Translations under genes and position numbers: made by a program | From: Capnocytophaga haemolytica | GTDB taxonomy: Bacteria; Bacteroidota; Bacteroidia; Flavobacteriales; Flavobacteriaceae | Direction: 5' to 3' | Assembly (NCBI RefSeq): GCF_001553545.1 | Contig: NZ_CP014227.1 | Location: 1,408,501 to 1,472,500, forward strand | Length of the DNA stretch: 64,000 nucleotides | Notes under the pieces: generated by a model | What the model was told of the DNA's origin: nothing | Seen by the model: only the letters and a program-made list of their open reading frames with translations | Databases searched by the model: none | Shown here: positions 54,504-64,000 of the stretch, one piece after another | Layout of the letters: every line of letters starts with the position of its first letter | Numbering within the stretch: the first letter of the stretch is position 1

Positions 54504-55568
54504 TTACATACGGTTAGGACTGGTGTAACCGCCACCGCCACCTCTACCGCTGTTGCCGCTACCGCTATTGCCTGAGTTGTAATCTCTGCGCTCATAGCCT
54601 CCACTGTTATAGCTCCTTTCGTTGTAATTGCCTTGGTTGTAACTGCGCTGGGTGTTATTGTTGTTATAACCGTTGTTGTAGCCGTTGTACGAGTTGTTTT
54701 GCGACTGATTGTAATCGCGGCGCTGGTAGCTACGCGTGTCGCCCGTACGCTCGTAGTTCTGATAACGGTCGCTATCGCCACGGCGGTCGTTCTCTCTTAT
54801 GATGGCACGCCCACCATTGCCGTAATATCTGCGGTAGTATTCACGGTCGTCTCTATCTCTATCGCGGTCGTAGCTGCCTCGTGGCGTATAATAATAATCC
54901 CGCGGATAATAATCGTAGTAATACCCACGATAGTAAGGATAATACCCATAATACCCACCATAAGGATAGTAATACCCACCCCAGAATGGATCATAGCCCC
55001 AATAAGGATGGTAATACCCTCGGTAATAAGGTGCATAGCCGTAATAGCCATTCCAATACGAACCATAGTGCGAGTTCCAACCGAATGACCAGCTCCAACC
55101 ACTGCGGTACGGACGGTAGTAATTACCCCAGTACGAGTCGTACCCCCAATATGGGTCATAGCCCCAATAGGAATTATACCCCCAATAAGGATCGTACCAG
55201 CCGTTGTTGTACACATTCACATTTACGTTTGAAGGCTGACTGCCCCACCCCCCATAGCGATTTCCTTCGCGGGAGTACTGCTGTGAGCTATAGGCATTTA
55301 CGTCCGTGAAATGCGTAAAAGACGTATCCTTCACCGCACTGTACTGACGCGCTTTCTCGCCAAAATAGTCTTTATAGCGATTGGGCGTATAGCGGTTCTC
55401 CACAGGCTGTGGAGCCTCGTCATACCTGCGATCGACCACCATCACCCTTTCGGGCTCACCATAGACCCCGTCAGCGTAATAATACCCGCCACACGAGCCT
55501 AAAACAAGTGCCACCACTGCCACTGCCGCCAGCTTAAAGGCACTCCTGAGTTGAGTGTTTTTCTTCAT
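54504..55568 (-). CDS. Tyr/Trp/Gly-rich low-complexity lipoprotein
   Basis: The 354-residue product has a lipoprotein signal (AAVAVVALVLGSC, lipidation near Cys26). The body is unusual: residues about 115-225 are rich in Tyr, Trp, Gly and Pro with repeats such as YDPYWGYDSYWG and PYYRGYYHPYWGYDPFWGGYY; then follow Arg/Asp-rich and Asn/Gln/Tyr-rich segments, ending in Gly/Ser. No enzymatic motif is visible. It may be a surface-exposed or envelope-coating protein; related prolamin-like proteins occur in Bacteroidota. It lies 22 bases before the porin start. Confidence 0.75.
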   Translation of the reverse strand: MKKNTQLRSAFKLAAVAVVALVLGSCGGYYYADGVYGEPERVMVVDRRYDEAPQPVENRYTPNRYKDYFGEKARQYSAVKDTSFTHFTDVNAYSSQQYSREGNRYGGWGSQPSNVNVNVYNNGWYDPYWGYNSYWGYDPYWGYDSYWGNYYRPYRSGWSWSFGWNSHYGSYWNGYYGYAPYYRGYYHPYWGYDPFWGGYYYPYGGYYGYYPYYRGYYYDYYPRDYYYTPRGSYDRDRDRDDREYYRRYYGNGGRAIIRENDRRGDSDRYQNYERTGDTRSYQRRDYNQSQNNSYNGYNNGYNNNNTQRSYNQGNYNERSYNSGGYERRDYNSGNSGSGNSGRGGGGGYTSPNRM

Positions 55569-55745
55569 ATCTATTCTTATTTTAGAAAAGTAGAAAAGGT
55601 GGAAATTAGAAAATTAGCTCAGTTCTTCTCTTTTTTCTCTTCTTCTGCTTTCCTCTTCTTCTACTCTCCTATATACCAACTACAATTTTCGTGCCAAATT
55701 CTTTATTAATGAGTTGAGAGTAATGAAATCGGTGCGTTAGCAATA
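55569..55745. other. Gene-free spacer of repeats
   Basis: 177 bases with no supported coding region. It contains poly-purine and pyrimidine heptamer-like tracts (TTAGAAA, TTCTTCT) and the first arm of an inverted repeat, ATTAATGAGTTGAGAGTAAT at 55709-55728, whose partner lies in the array at 55746-55780. Confidence 0.6.
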
Positions 55746-55780
55746 TTACTCTCTACTCTCTACTCATTAATCACTAATTT
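55746..55780. repeat. Heptamer array reaching into the DUF4286 gene
   Basis: TTACTCT, CTACTCT, CTACTCA, TTAATCA, CTAATTT in one register. On the minus strand the last three units form the codons for KLVINE and the TAG at 55760-55762. Confidence 0.8.
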
Positions 55781-56077
55781 GAGTTCTGTGCCGAATAGCA
55801 GTACTTTATCACCAAACTTCTCTGCTAAGAGTTGTAGATAGGGAGGTAACACTTCGGTGATAAATGCCATTAAGTCAGCTGCCGTAGCTGCTTGGTGATG
55901 TAGTGCATACGTAGTGTCGGTAGTGGTGTTGCCCGCAGTGCTCAACACTTTGTACACAAATAGTTGCTCAATAGATGCTGTCGCTGCCACTGCTGGTTGA
56001 TACACTTCTTTTAGCCACAGCTGCCATTCACTGAGCACTTCTCTGCTCACCACAGCTGTTAAATTATACACATACAT
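55760..56077 (-). CDS. DUF4286 family protein
   Basis: The 105-residue product fits DUF4286: VYNLTAVVSREVLSEWQLWLKEVY near the start and LLAEKFGDKVLLFGTELKLVINE at the end, typical of a dimeric alpha/beta-barrel (ABM-like) small protein of unknown function. The C-terminal KLVINE is encoded by a heptamer array. It is divergent from the gene at 56170 and has its own promoter. Confidence 0.78.
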   Translation of the reverse strand: MYVYNLTAVVSREVLSEWQLWLKEVYQPAVAATASIEQLFVYKVLSTAGNTTTDTTYALHHQAATAADLMAFITEVLPPYLQLLAEKFGDKVLLFGTELKLVINE

Positions 56078-56094
56078 ACAGATTAATTTTTCTG

Positions 56095-56124
56095 CAAATG
56101 TACGGAAAATATTTCATATACAAA
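56095..56124 (-). promoter_or_regulatory. Promoter of the DUF4286 gene
   Basis: On the minus strand TTTG (56124-56121), an 18-base spacer, then TACATTTG (56102-56095). The ATG at 56077 follows 17 bases later. Confidence 0.65.
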
Positions 56125-56134
56125 AAATATTTTA

Positions 56135-56142
56135 TAACTTTG
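56135..56142 (+). promoter_or_regulatory. Probable -7 box for the gene at 56170
   Basis: TAACTTTG followed by GCAG, 28 bases before the ATG at 56170. The -33 element is weak. It is divergent from the DUF4286 promoter. Confidence 0.6.
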
Positions 56143-56169
56143 CAGCCGAAACATAAAAGAAAAGAAATT

Positions 56170-56424
56170 ATGGCAAGTATTAAGAATCTAAAGAAGGACA
56201 TACACAATGTGCTGGGCGATATCCTCGACGCTACGTTCTTCACAGGAAAGTATGAGACTGAAAAAGGAAAAGCCCTCATCGGCGATATCTTTAGCACCTT
56301 TGATGAGTACCTTTCAAAAATCTCAGATCGCAAAGTGGAAAAGAGAGGCACTTACCTGAAACAGCTAAGAGCTGATTTCGCAAAAAAAGCAGGTAAACTC
56401 ATCGCCGAACTCAACGCTTTGTAG
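56170..56424 (+). CDS. Small conserved helical protein, unrecognised
   Basis: The 84-residue basic protein (MASIKNLKKDIHNVLGDILDATFFTG...) is all-helical with no signal peptide. Related short proteins of this kind seem widespread in Bacteroidota, but I do not recognise a function. ATG at 56170 is chosen because the promoter and a purine-rich leader (AAAAGAAAAGAAATT) lie just upstream; a longer frame from 56098 runs through the promoter. A strong terminator follows. Confidence 0.7.
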   Translation: MASIKNLKKDIHNVLGDILDATFFTGKYETEKGKALIGDIFSTFDEYLSKISDRKVEKRGTYLKQLRADFAKKAGKLIAELNAL

Positions 56425-56447
56425 GGTAACTGTCCTAATAATTCAGC

Positions 56448-56482
56448 AAAAAAGCTATCCTTGTACAAGGATAACTTTTTTT
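56448..56482. terminator. Bidirectional terminator
   Basis: A 12-pair stem: AAAAAAGCTATCCTTG and CAAGGATAACTTTTTT around TA, with T-runs on both strands. It lies between convergent genes at 56424 and 56501. Confidence 0.9.
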
Positions 56483-56500
56483 GTTTATAGTGTTTTGCGA

Positions 56501-57529
56501 TTATTTTACGCCCTTCTCATTAGCCCAATTCCAGTACTTTTTAGCAAAGATTCTATGCTGCTCAAAAGTACGAGCAAAATTATGATAACCAAAGCGTTCT
56601 GGGTCAGCTGCAAAATACAGATAATCGTGCTGCTCAGCATTTAGTACGGCATCAATAGCTGTAATATCAGGCATAGTGATTGGTCCAGGAGGTAACCCTG
56701 CGTATTTATAGGTATTATAAGGGTTGTCTACACTTGTATGCGTACCGTTTACTCGTTTGATTACTAAGTTATAATTCCCCGTATACTGTTTCATCGCAAA
56801 GATAGCTGTAGGGTCAGCGCCAAGGTTCATACCTTCGCGTAGACGATTGATATATACACCAGCAATACGAGGCAATTCTTCCTTCTTTGAAGTTTCCTTT
56901 TGAATGATAGAAGCTAAGGTACTTACCTGCACAGGAGTTAGGCCTAAAGTTGCAGCTTTAGTCTTGCGTTCTTCTGTCCAAAACCGTTGGTACTCTTTTA
57001 ATATGCGATCACGAAATTCAGTGGCACTTGTATTCCAGTAAAACTCATAGGTATTAGGGATGTACATGGCAATAGCTGTCTCGGGAGTAAAACCATTATC
57101 TTTTAGGAATGTAGGTTCTAAAAATGACTGTAAGAGCGCTATGCTATCAGGTTCTATCTGCTCGGCAATACGTCCCGCTAAATCCTCAATGCGTTCCTGA
57201 TTGTTAAACCGAACTTTTACAGGGCTATTGCCGTTGCGTAAAGTCCTTATAATAGTGATGTTAGAGTCTCCACGTTTGATGATATACTTTCCTGCCTTTA
57301 CATTCGTTGTATAGCCTCGCTGCTTGGCAATGAGCTCAAAACCTATCCTGTCCTTTAGTAGTGGGGTAAGTTTGTGCATCACATCGCTAAAATCACTCCC
57401 TGTTGAAATGTATAGCACAACTTCCTTTTCATTGAAAGCTGTATTAGAACGTAACAAAGCACTATACGCCCAATAACCTCCACCAAGAATGAGCAGTATT
57501 ATTATCGTTATTAAAATCTTTTTAAACAT
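56501..57529 (-). CDS. mltG: Endolytic transglycosylase MltG
   Basis: MltG cuts nascent peptidoglycan strands on the periplasmic face of the inner membrane. The 342-residue protein (ATG at 57529) has an N-terminal membrane anchor (about 5-25), a LysM-like part, and the YceG/MltG core with the catalytic Glu in ASIIQKETSKKEELPRIAGVYINRLREGMNLGADPTA and the NPYNTYKYAGLPPGPITMPD block. The upstream extension to 57556 is not used because the promoter overlaps it. Confidence 0.93.
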   Translation of the reverse strand: MFKKILITIIILLILGGGYWAYSALLRSNTAFNEKEVVLYISTGSDFSDVMHKLTPLLKDRIGFELIAKQRGYTTNVKAGKYIIKRGDSNITIIRTLRNGNSPVKVRFNNQERIEDLAGRIAEQIEPDSIALLQSFLEPTFLKDNGFTPETAIAMYIPNTYEFYWNTSATEFRDRILKEYQRFWTEERKTKAATLGLTPVQVSTLASIIQKETSKKEELPRIAGVYINRLREGMNLGADPTAIFAMKQYTGNYNLVIKRVNGTHTSVDNPYNTYKYAGLPPGPITMPDITAIDAVLNAEQHDYLYFAADPERFGYHNFARTFEQHRIFAKKYWNWANEKGVK

Positions 57530-57553
57530 AATTTCATCTTTAAGTATAAAGTG

Positions 57554-57561
57554 CAAAGATA
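57554..57561 (-). promoter_or_regulatory. Probable -7 box for mltG
   Basis: TATCTTTG on the minus strand, 24 bases before the ATG at 57529. The sequence upstream is very AT-rich, so the -33 element is not clear. Confidence 0.6.
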
Positions 57562-57596
57562 TAAAAAATATTTTAATCCAACTTATTTTATATCAA

Positions 57597-57627
57597 AAAA
57601 AGCCGCGCACCTCTCCGTACGCGGCTT
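57597..57627 (-). terminator. Terminator of pnp
   Basis: The arms AAGCCGCG and CGCGGCTT flank a short loop and, on the minus strand, a run of seven T follows (TTTTTTTGAT). It lies 27 bases after the pnp stop. Confidence 0.88.
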
Positions 57628-57653
57628 ATAGTTACAACTAAGTAGCTCTTCTG

Positions 57654-59879
57654 CTATCTCTTGTTATCGTGTCTGCGATCGTTGTTACCACTACGTGGCT
57701 TCCCGTTGTGGCCTCCTCTTGGGCGGTCTTCACGCGGACGGTCAGAACGCTCGGGGCGGTCTTCACGTGGCGGGCGTGGCAAGAGTGCCTTGCGCGATAC
57801 ACGGCTCTTCTTTGTCTTAGGGTCGATACCCAAGTATTTCACCTCAAGCACATCACCTTCTTTGAGTACGTCCTCAATCTTATCCGTGCGCTCCCACGCT
57901 ACTTCCGAGATGTGCAAGAGCGTATCCTTACCGGGCATAAACTCTACTACCGCACCAAACTCGAGCAAGCGGGTTACTGTTACGGTGTAGGTTTCCCCTT
58001 CTACAGGCTCAAACGACACCGCTTTCACTGCCTCAATAGCTTCCTGAATGCCTGCCTCGTTCGTGCCTAAGATTTCCACAATACCAAATTCACCCACTTC
58101 TTCCACTACGATAGTAGTCTCAGTGCGCGCTTGTAGGTCTTGGATATTCTTACCACCCGTACCGATAAAGGCACCGATGTATTCCTTAGGCATCTCCATC
58201 TTCACAATCTTAGGCGCGTGTGGCTTCACAGTTGGCTTAGGCGCATCGATAGTATCGGTAATCTTACCCAAGATGTGCATACGCCCTTCACGCGCTTGCT
58301 CCAACGCCTTTTCAAGGATTTCATACGTCAAGCCCTTAATCTTGATGTCCATCTGGCAAGCGGTGATACCGTCCTTAGTACCTGTTACCTTGAAGTCCAT
58401 ATCGCCGAGATGGTCTTCATCGCCCAAGATGTCAGAAAGTACCGCATACTTATCGCCATCGGTGATGAGCCCCATTGCAATCCCTGATACAGGCTTAATC
58501 ATCTGCACCCCAGCATCCATAAGCGCGAGCGTACCCGCACAAACAGTCGCCATTGATGAGGAGCCGTTAGATTCTAATATCTCCGATACCACACGCACGG
58601 TGTATGGGCAATCCTCAGGCACCATACGCTTTAAGGCGCGCTGTGCTAAGTTCCCGTGACCGATCTCACGGCGCGAAGTACCACGCAATGGGCGTGCCTC
58701 GCCTGTGGAGAATGGCGGGAAGTTATAGTGTAAGTAGAAGCGTTCTTCACCTTGCTCAGTAGGCAGGTCGATGACGTTTGCCTCACGCGAAGTACCAAGT
58801 GTTACGGTAGTGAGCGATTGCGTCTCCCCACGCGTAAAGATAGACGACCCGTGTGCCGATGGCAAGTAGTCGATTTCGCACCAGATAGGGCGTATTTGCG
58901 TGGTATTACGTCCATCGAGGCGGATACCTTCGTCTAATATCAAGCGGCGCACTGCCTCTTTCTCAGCATCACCGAAGTATTTCTTTACCAGCGGTGCCAA
59001 CTCTTCCTGCTCTTCCTCTGTGTAGAACGCCAAGCACTCGTCTAATACGGCAGCAAACTTCTCACCGCGCTCTTGCTTAGTAGTTCCTTCCTTAGCAATC
59101 GCATAGCACTTATCGTAAGCATAAGGATATACTTTGGCTTTCACCTCTTCGTTTTCTACCTCAGGCTCATAAGCGCGTTTTTCAGTAGGTACGCCTACCT
59201 TCTCAGCTAAACGCAACTGTGCATCGATGTGCGACTTGATAGCTTCGTGGGCAAACTTAATCGCCTCAGCCATATCCTTTTCGGATACTTCATCCATTTC
59301 GCCTTCCACCATTGCCACAAAGTCGCGCGAAGCACCCACCATAATGTCGATATCCGACTCTTCTAACTGTGCCTTGCTGGGGTTTACCACAAACTGACCC
59401 CCTACGCGCCCTACACGTACCTCGGAGATAGGCCCTGCAAACGGAATATCTGATACGGCTATCGCAGCAGAGGCTGCCAAACCTGCCAGCGCATCGGGCA
59501 TTACATTCTCATCGTGAGAGATGAGCTGTATCATCACCTGCGTTTCGGCGTGGTAATCTTTAGGGAATAGCGGGCGCAATACGCGGTCTACCAAGCGCAT
59601 TGTCAGGATTTCCTGATCGCTGGGGCGCGCCTCACGTTTGAAGAAGCCCCCAGGGAAACGCCCTGCCGCAGCAAACTTCTCACGATAATCCACAGTGAGC
59701 GGCAGAAAGTCCGTCTCGGGATTAATTTCACGAGCAGAGACTACTGTTGCCAGCAGCATTGCATTGCCCATACGCACAACAACCGACCCATCGGCTTGCT
59801 TAGCCAACTTGCCTGTTTCAATAGAGATGGTACGCCCATCTCCCAATTCGATGATTTCTCTTTTTGGTTCTGGAATCAT
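57654..59879 (-). CDS. pnp: Polyribonucleotide nucleotidyltransferase (PNPase)
   Basis: PNPase degrades RNA 3' to 5' using phosphate. The 741-residue protein has two RNase PH domains (about 1-215 and 305-545), an all-helical linker, a KH domain (about 550-610) and an S1 domain (about 615-690), followed by an Arg/Gly/Asp-rich tail with RPREDRP repeats. The motif [13 protein letters not shown] and the DGGRN-like FDG regions are present. It lies downstream of rpsO, as in many bacteria, but a terminator separates the two. Confidence 0.96.
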   Translation of the reverse strand: MIPEPKREIIELGDGRTISIETGKLAKQADGSVVVRMGNAMLLATVVSAREINPETDFLPLTVDYREKFAAAGRFPGGFFKREARPSDQEILTMRLVDRVLRPLFPKDYHAETQVMIQLISHDENVMPDALAGLAASAAIAVSDIPFAGPISEVRVGRVGGQFVVNPSKAQLEESDIDIMVGASRDFVAMVEGEMDEVSEKDMAEAIKFAHEAIKSHIDAQLRLAEKVGVPTEKRAYEPEVENEEVKAKVYPYAYDKCYAIAKEGTTKQERGEKFAAVLDECLAFYTEEEQEELAPLVKKYFGDAEKEAVRRLILDEGIRLDGRNTTQIRPIWCEIDYLPSAHGSSIFTRGETQSLTTVTLGTSREANVIDLPTEQGEERFYLHYNFPPFSTGEARPLRGTSRREIGHGNLAQRALKRMVPEDCPYTVRVVSEILESNGSSSMATVCAGTLALMDAGVQMIKPVSGIAMGLITDGDKYAVLSDILGDEDHLGDMDFKVTGTKDGITACQMDIKIKGLTYEILEKALEQAREGRMHILGKITDTIDAPKPTVKPHAPKIVKMEMPKEYIGAFIGTGGKNIQDLQARTETTIVVEEVGEFGIVEILGTNEAGIQEAIEAVKAVSFEPVEGETYTVTVTRLLEFGAVVEFMPGKDTLLHISEVAWERTDKIEDVLKEGDVLEVKYLGIDPKTKKSRVSRKALLPRPPREDRPERSDRPREDRPRGGHNGKPRSGNNDRRHDNKR

Positions 59880-59943
59880 TTCTTTTAATTTAATTATTAT
59901 AAGGCGTCGTGTTGTGGTTTAATGTGCCAATGAAAGAATAATG

Positions 59944-59978
59944 CAAAAAAGGGCTACACGATGTGCGCCCCTTTTTTG
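59944..59978 (-). terminator. Terminator of rpsO
   Basis: A stem of AAAAAAGGGC against GCCCCTTTTTT (one bulge) in the 106-base gap after rpsO; on the minus strand it ends in TTTTTTG. Read-through into pnp remains possible. Confidence 0.75.
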
Positions 59979-59985
59979 CAGTAAA

Positions 59986-60255
59986 TTATTTTCTGATATT
60001 CAGTTCTTTGATAATGTTACGGTAACGCTCAATGTCGATACGCTTTAAGTAATCGAGCAAGCGGCGGCGTTTCCCTACCAACTTCACCAATGAGCGTTCG
60101 GTATTGAAATCCTTTTGATTTCTCTTCAGGTGCTCTGTAAGGTGATTAATTCTCAATGTGAAAAGAGCGATTTGCCCTTCTGCTGAACCCGTGTTTTTCT
60201 CGCTGCCTCCGTGCTTAGCAAAGAGTTCAGCCTTAACTTCTTTTGTTAAATACAT
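59986..60255 (-). CDS. rpsO: 30S ribosomal protein S15
   Basis: The 89-residue protein is S15 (bS15/uS15): MYLTKEVKAELFAKHGGSEKNTGSAEGQIALFTLRINHLTEHLKRNQKDFNTERSLVKLVGKRRRLLDYL. It binds 16S rRNA and helps assemble the 30S platform. Length and motifs are normal. A promoter precedes it and a terminator follows. Confidence 0.97.
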   Translation of the reverse strand: MYLTKEVKAELFAKHGGSEKNTGSAEGQIALFTLRINHLTEHLKRNQKDFNTERSLVKLVGKRRRLLDYLKRIDIERYRNIIKELNIRK

Positions 60256-60302
60256 TCCAATATTAATTTAATGATTATTATGTACGTTTTTTAATTCGGC
60301 GG

Positions 60303-60333
60303 CAAAGTTACGACAATTATTTTAATCTACAAA
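60303..60333 (-). promoter_or_regulatory. Promoter of rpsO
   Basis: On the minus strand TTTG (60333-60330), a 19-base spacer, then TAACTTTG (60310-60303). The ATG is 47 bases downstream. Confidence 0.75.
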
Positions 60334-60518
60334 TATTTTTACAAAAAAAAGTTAAGTTAAATGCACGAGATTTTATAATTAATTAATTCCTAAGTAGATA
60401 TAAGATAAAAACTCAATATATAAAATATTTATAACTAACTGATTATTAGCTTGTCATAATATATCATAAGATTGACCTAATTCTATTCAGGTTTGATTGT
60501 ATATTCTTAATCTCTAAT

Positions 60519-61322
60519 CTACCGTATTTTTTGAGCGTTATCTAATCTTCGGTGGCAGTAAGATATTATTCCTAATATTTCCAAAGCATCTTGCTCTTTT
60601 ATTTCCCATTCCACTTTTGGTTCGTGTGCTGTTGGGTTACGAAACATAGAACACAAGCCTCTCAATAAATTACAGAAACCAGTATGTTCATTCTTTTCAG
60701 AATTAGATTGGTAGTTATTAATTATCAAAATTGGATTTGAACTAAAAACTTCTTGAATCAAATTAATTCCATCTGTTGAGATATTAGATAAATCTCTAAT
60801 TCGTTGGAATAACCCTTTATTCGCTTCTAATACAGAATGAAAATAGTTGTTTTGCAATAATTCTTCTTTGCAATATTTAAATATTTCTGCATGAGCGTTC
60901 CGTTTATCCAATTCCTGTTTTAGATTCTCTGTTTTTATTTGAACATCAGAAATTGTACTTGCTTTCTGTATTAGTCTATATTTTCCATCTTCTTTTAACT
61001 CATATCCAACAAAAGCTAATTGTTGGTTTATTTTAGTTCGTAGGTTATCAAATTTACTTTTATCATTAACATATCTTGAAGGAGAAAGGACTAATGAAAT
61101 AAAGTTTAAGATATTGTTTGAACATCTCTCTTTATTCTGAAAATTTGCGAAAGCATTAAACAATCGCATCCTTTTAGTCATTGCTTTATCCTCCTCTTTT
61201 TCATCTATATGAGCTTGAGCTAAAAATCGAGTAATTTCTGAGCCTTTTAATCCTTCATTTGTATCCCCAATTAGATTGGAAATCATTTCTAAAATATTAG
61301 CTGATAAAACTTGTCTTTTCAT
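60519..61322 (-). CDS. TIGR02391 (Ymh) family protein with a HEPN-type motif
   Basis: The 267-residue product matches the Ymh family (TIGR02391, PF09509) in its C-terminal half: HSVLEANKGLFQRIRDLSNISTDG, then FCNLLRGLCSMFRNPTAHEPKVEW and ALEILGIISYCHRRLDNAQKIR. The motif RNPTAH (Arg228 to His233) fits the Rx4-6H catalytic signature of HEPN RNases. The N-terminal part is helical, possibly a sensor or dimer region. The gene is AT-rich compared with dnaK and rpsO. Ymh-type proteins are often found near phage or defence genes; a toxin-like RNase role is inferred. It lies downstream of a tiny ORF after dnaK on the same strand. Confidence 0.75.
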   Translation of the reverse strand: MKRQVLSANILEMISNLIGDTNEGLKGSEITRFLAQAHIDEKEEDKAMTKRMRLFNAFANFQNKERCSNNILNFISLVLSPSRYVNDKSKFDNLRTKINQQLAFVGYELKEDGKYRLIQKASTISDVQIKTENLKQELDKRNAHAEIFKYCKEELLQNNYFHSVLEANKGLFQRIRDLSNISTDGINLIQEVFSSNPILIINNYQSNSEKNEHTGFCNLLRGLCSMFRNPTAHEPKVEWEIKEQDALEILGIISYCHRRLDNAQKIR

Positions 61323-61352
61323 ATTTTTTCACCCTGATAATTATACATAAAT

Positions 61353-61389
61353 AAAACGATATATTACACATATGCGTAATATATCGTTT
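61353..61389. terminator. Perfect 14-pair hairpin between the tiny ORF and the Ymh gene
   Basis: Arms AAACGATATATTAC (61354-61367) and GTAATATATCGTTT (61376-61389) with an eight-base loop, followed on the minus strand by TTTTATTTA. It could end the transcript from dnaK and the tiny ORF, or attenuate the Ymh gene. Confidence 0.75.
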
Positions 61390-61403
61390 ATTCAATAAAT
61401 CTA

Positions 61404-61541
61404 CTATTTATTAGAAGATGATTTTGAAGGTTTTAATGCAGGATTATTCTTTGGCGTATCCTTATTATCTCTTCTTCTTTTATCAACCTCACCAGTAGAT
61501 TTTGCTATTGGTTTTGGACCTGGCTTTAATTTATAAGACAT
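61404..61541 (-). CDS. Possible 45-residue basic protein after dnaK
   Basis: A 138-base frame on the minus strand encodes MSYKLKPGPKPIAKSTGEVD followed by KRRRDNKDTPKNNPALKPSK and SSSNK. It is Lys/Pro/Asn-rich and disordered by eye. It starts 18 bases after the dnaK stop with a purine-rich leader (TTAAAGAG) and ends before the 14-pair hairpin. Not recognised; it could be a partner of the Ymh gene or a chance ORF. Confidence 0.4.
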   Translation of the reverse strand: MSYKLKPGPKPIAKSTGEVDKRRRDNKDTPKNNPALKPSKSSSNK

Positions 61542-61559
61542 ATTTATACTCTTTAAATA

Positions 61560-63476
<1,917 letters not shown>

Positions 63477-63571
63477 TTATTAAATTATCATTAAAATCAC
63501 TTGTAAGGTAGCGCCCTTGCGCTGATCACTTACGCCTTACTATAGACAATGATTGTGCCAAACTCCAAAAA

Positions 63572-63588
63572 CCTGACAAAATGTCAGT
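63572..63588. repeat. Palindrome CCTGACAAAATGTCAGT near dnaK
   Basis: Differs in the last base from the element at 44721. On the minus strand it reads CTGACATTTTGTCAG followed by a T6 run, so it could be the terminator of the P-ATPase gene. A second, looser inverted pair (CCTGCCA / TGTCAGG) lies at 63613-63633. Confidence 0.75.
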
Positions 63589-63633
63589 TTTTAATAACAA
63601 AATCTGTCAATACCTGCCAAATAAGATGTCAGG

Positions 63634-64000
63634 CTATAACTTTACACTTCTCAAGCGCAAAGCATTGCTAATCACACTTACCGAACTGAAACTCATTGCC
63701 AGCGCTCCTATCATCGGCGAGAGGAGGACACCAAAGAATGGATATAGCACCCCTGCTGCAATAGGTATTCCTATGGCATTGTATATCAAAGCAAAAAAGA
63801 GATTCTGACGTATGTTGCGCACTACCGCTTGGCTGAGCTTCTTTGCTTTTACAATACCGTTGAGTTCACCTTTTACCAAGGTGATTTCAGCATTTTCAAT
63901 AGCAATGTCGGTGCCTGTACCCATTGCAATGCCCACATCAGCTTGTGCCAAAGCAGGCGCATCGTTAATGCCATCACCTGCCATTGCTACTATCTTGCCC
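63634..64000 (-). CDS. copA: Copper-type P1B ATPase, C-terminal end (start outside window)
   Basis: The C-terminal part of a heavy-metal P-type ATPase. The minus-strand frame is open to the window edge and reads [34 protein letters not shown] (hinge and Mg site), then membrane spans with [25 protein letters not shown] and [24 protein letters not shown]. The MxxSS motif in the last span is typical of Cu(I) pumps (CopA). It likely exports copper. The bulk of the gene, including the catalytic DKTG, is beyond the window. Confidence 0.9.
   Translation of the reverse strand, partial: GKIVAMAGDGINDAPALAQADVGIAMGTGTDIAIENAEITLVKGELNGIVKAKKLSQAVVRNIRQNLFFALIYNAIGIPIAAGVLYPFFGVLLSPMIGALAMSFSSVSVISNALRLRSVKL

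Noticed and set aside
54633..55088. Val/Ile-rich frame opposite the aromatic-rich lipoprotein
   Set aside because: It is an antisense artefact of Tyr/Asn codons in the real gene and has no promoter.
57661..58659. Several long frames opposite pnp
   Set aside because: They run antisense to a highly conserved gene, overlap each other and have no start signal.
63534..63571. Sigma-54 type promoter (TGGCAC-N5-TTG) before dnaK
   Set aside because: The -12 element reads GT instead of GC, and the spacing and distance to the ATG are not convincing; no other support.

Overview
The window looks like a chromosomal segment of a member of the Bacteroidota, most likely an oral-type flavobacterium close to Capnocytophaga. 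This is an inference from several signs. Nearly every isolated gene is preceded by the Bacteroidota promoter pattern TAnnTTTG with a TTG or TTTG box about 19-20 bases upstream. There is a bat aerotolerance cluster, a DUF2795 and a DUF4286 protein, a FadL-type porin, a short archaeal-type ProRS and AT-rich spacers. No rRNA gene, transposase, integrase or cas gene was seen.

Layout. Positions 1-4130 hold housekeeping genes on the plus strand: the end of ddl, then coaD, glmS, panD and a membrane protein. Positions 4223-4698 hold a minus-strand cluster of five tRNA genes (Leu-GAG and four Lys). aroK (plus) then converges on batE-batD-batC-batB (minus, 5355-9897), followed by an unknown gene and a threonine aldolase (minus). 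From 11819 to 36757 almost everything lies on the plus strand: SprT-like protease, manC, a retropepsin-like protein, M48 lipoprotein protease, purine nucleoside phosphorylase, a thioredoxin-like lipoprotein, and then a large surface-glycan locus (18255-36757). After a terminator there is a gene with four palindromes at an exact 42-base period in its leader, and a secreted protein. From 39124 to 64000 the strand is mainly minus: DEAD-box helicase, secA, DUF2795 gene, proS-ctp-dsbD, fic, an RsmB-type methyltransferase, a FadL-type porin, an aromatic-rich lipoprotein, DUF4286 gene, mltG, pnp, rpsO, a TIGR02391 (Ymh) gene with a tiny neighbouring ORF, dnaK, and the end of a copper-type P-ATPase.

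The glycan locus can be read as a pathway. A LegB-like dehydratase, a LegC-like aminotransferase and a PtmE-like CBS-nucleotidyltransferase suggest a nucleotide-linked 4-amino-4,6-dideoxy sugar. Three tandem FdtA/QdtA-type ketoisomerases, an ankyrin-tailed N-formyltransferase and a DegT-family aminotransferase suggest a 3-formamido-3,6-dideoxyhexose (Qui3NFo or Fuc3NFo type). WecB supplies UDP-ManNAc, and manC-gmd-fcl supply GDP-mannose and GDP-L-fucose. Six glycosyltransferases, a Wzx flippase and an EpsG/Wzy-type polymerase complete a Wzx/Wzy system. The central part (about 20.6-33.6 kb) is visibly more AT-rich than both ends, as expected for a variable, exchanged specificity block. The third ketoisomerase is broken at a run of nine C, a plausible phase-variable switch.

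The most unusual non-coding signals are: (1) degenerate heptamer arrays filling many spacers, one running 41 units in register between secA and the helicase gene, and reaching into the last codons of two genes; (2) the 42-base-period palindromes at 36938-37083; (3) 11-base repeats at 50814-50868; and (4) a palindrome, CCTGACAAAATGTCAGG, found upstream of both secA and dnaK.
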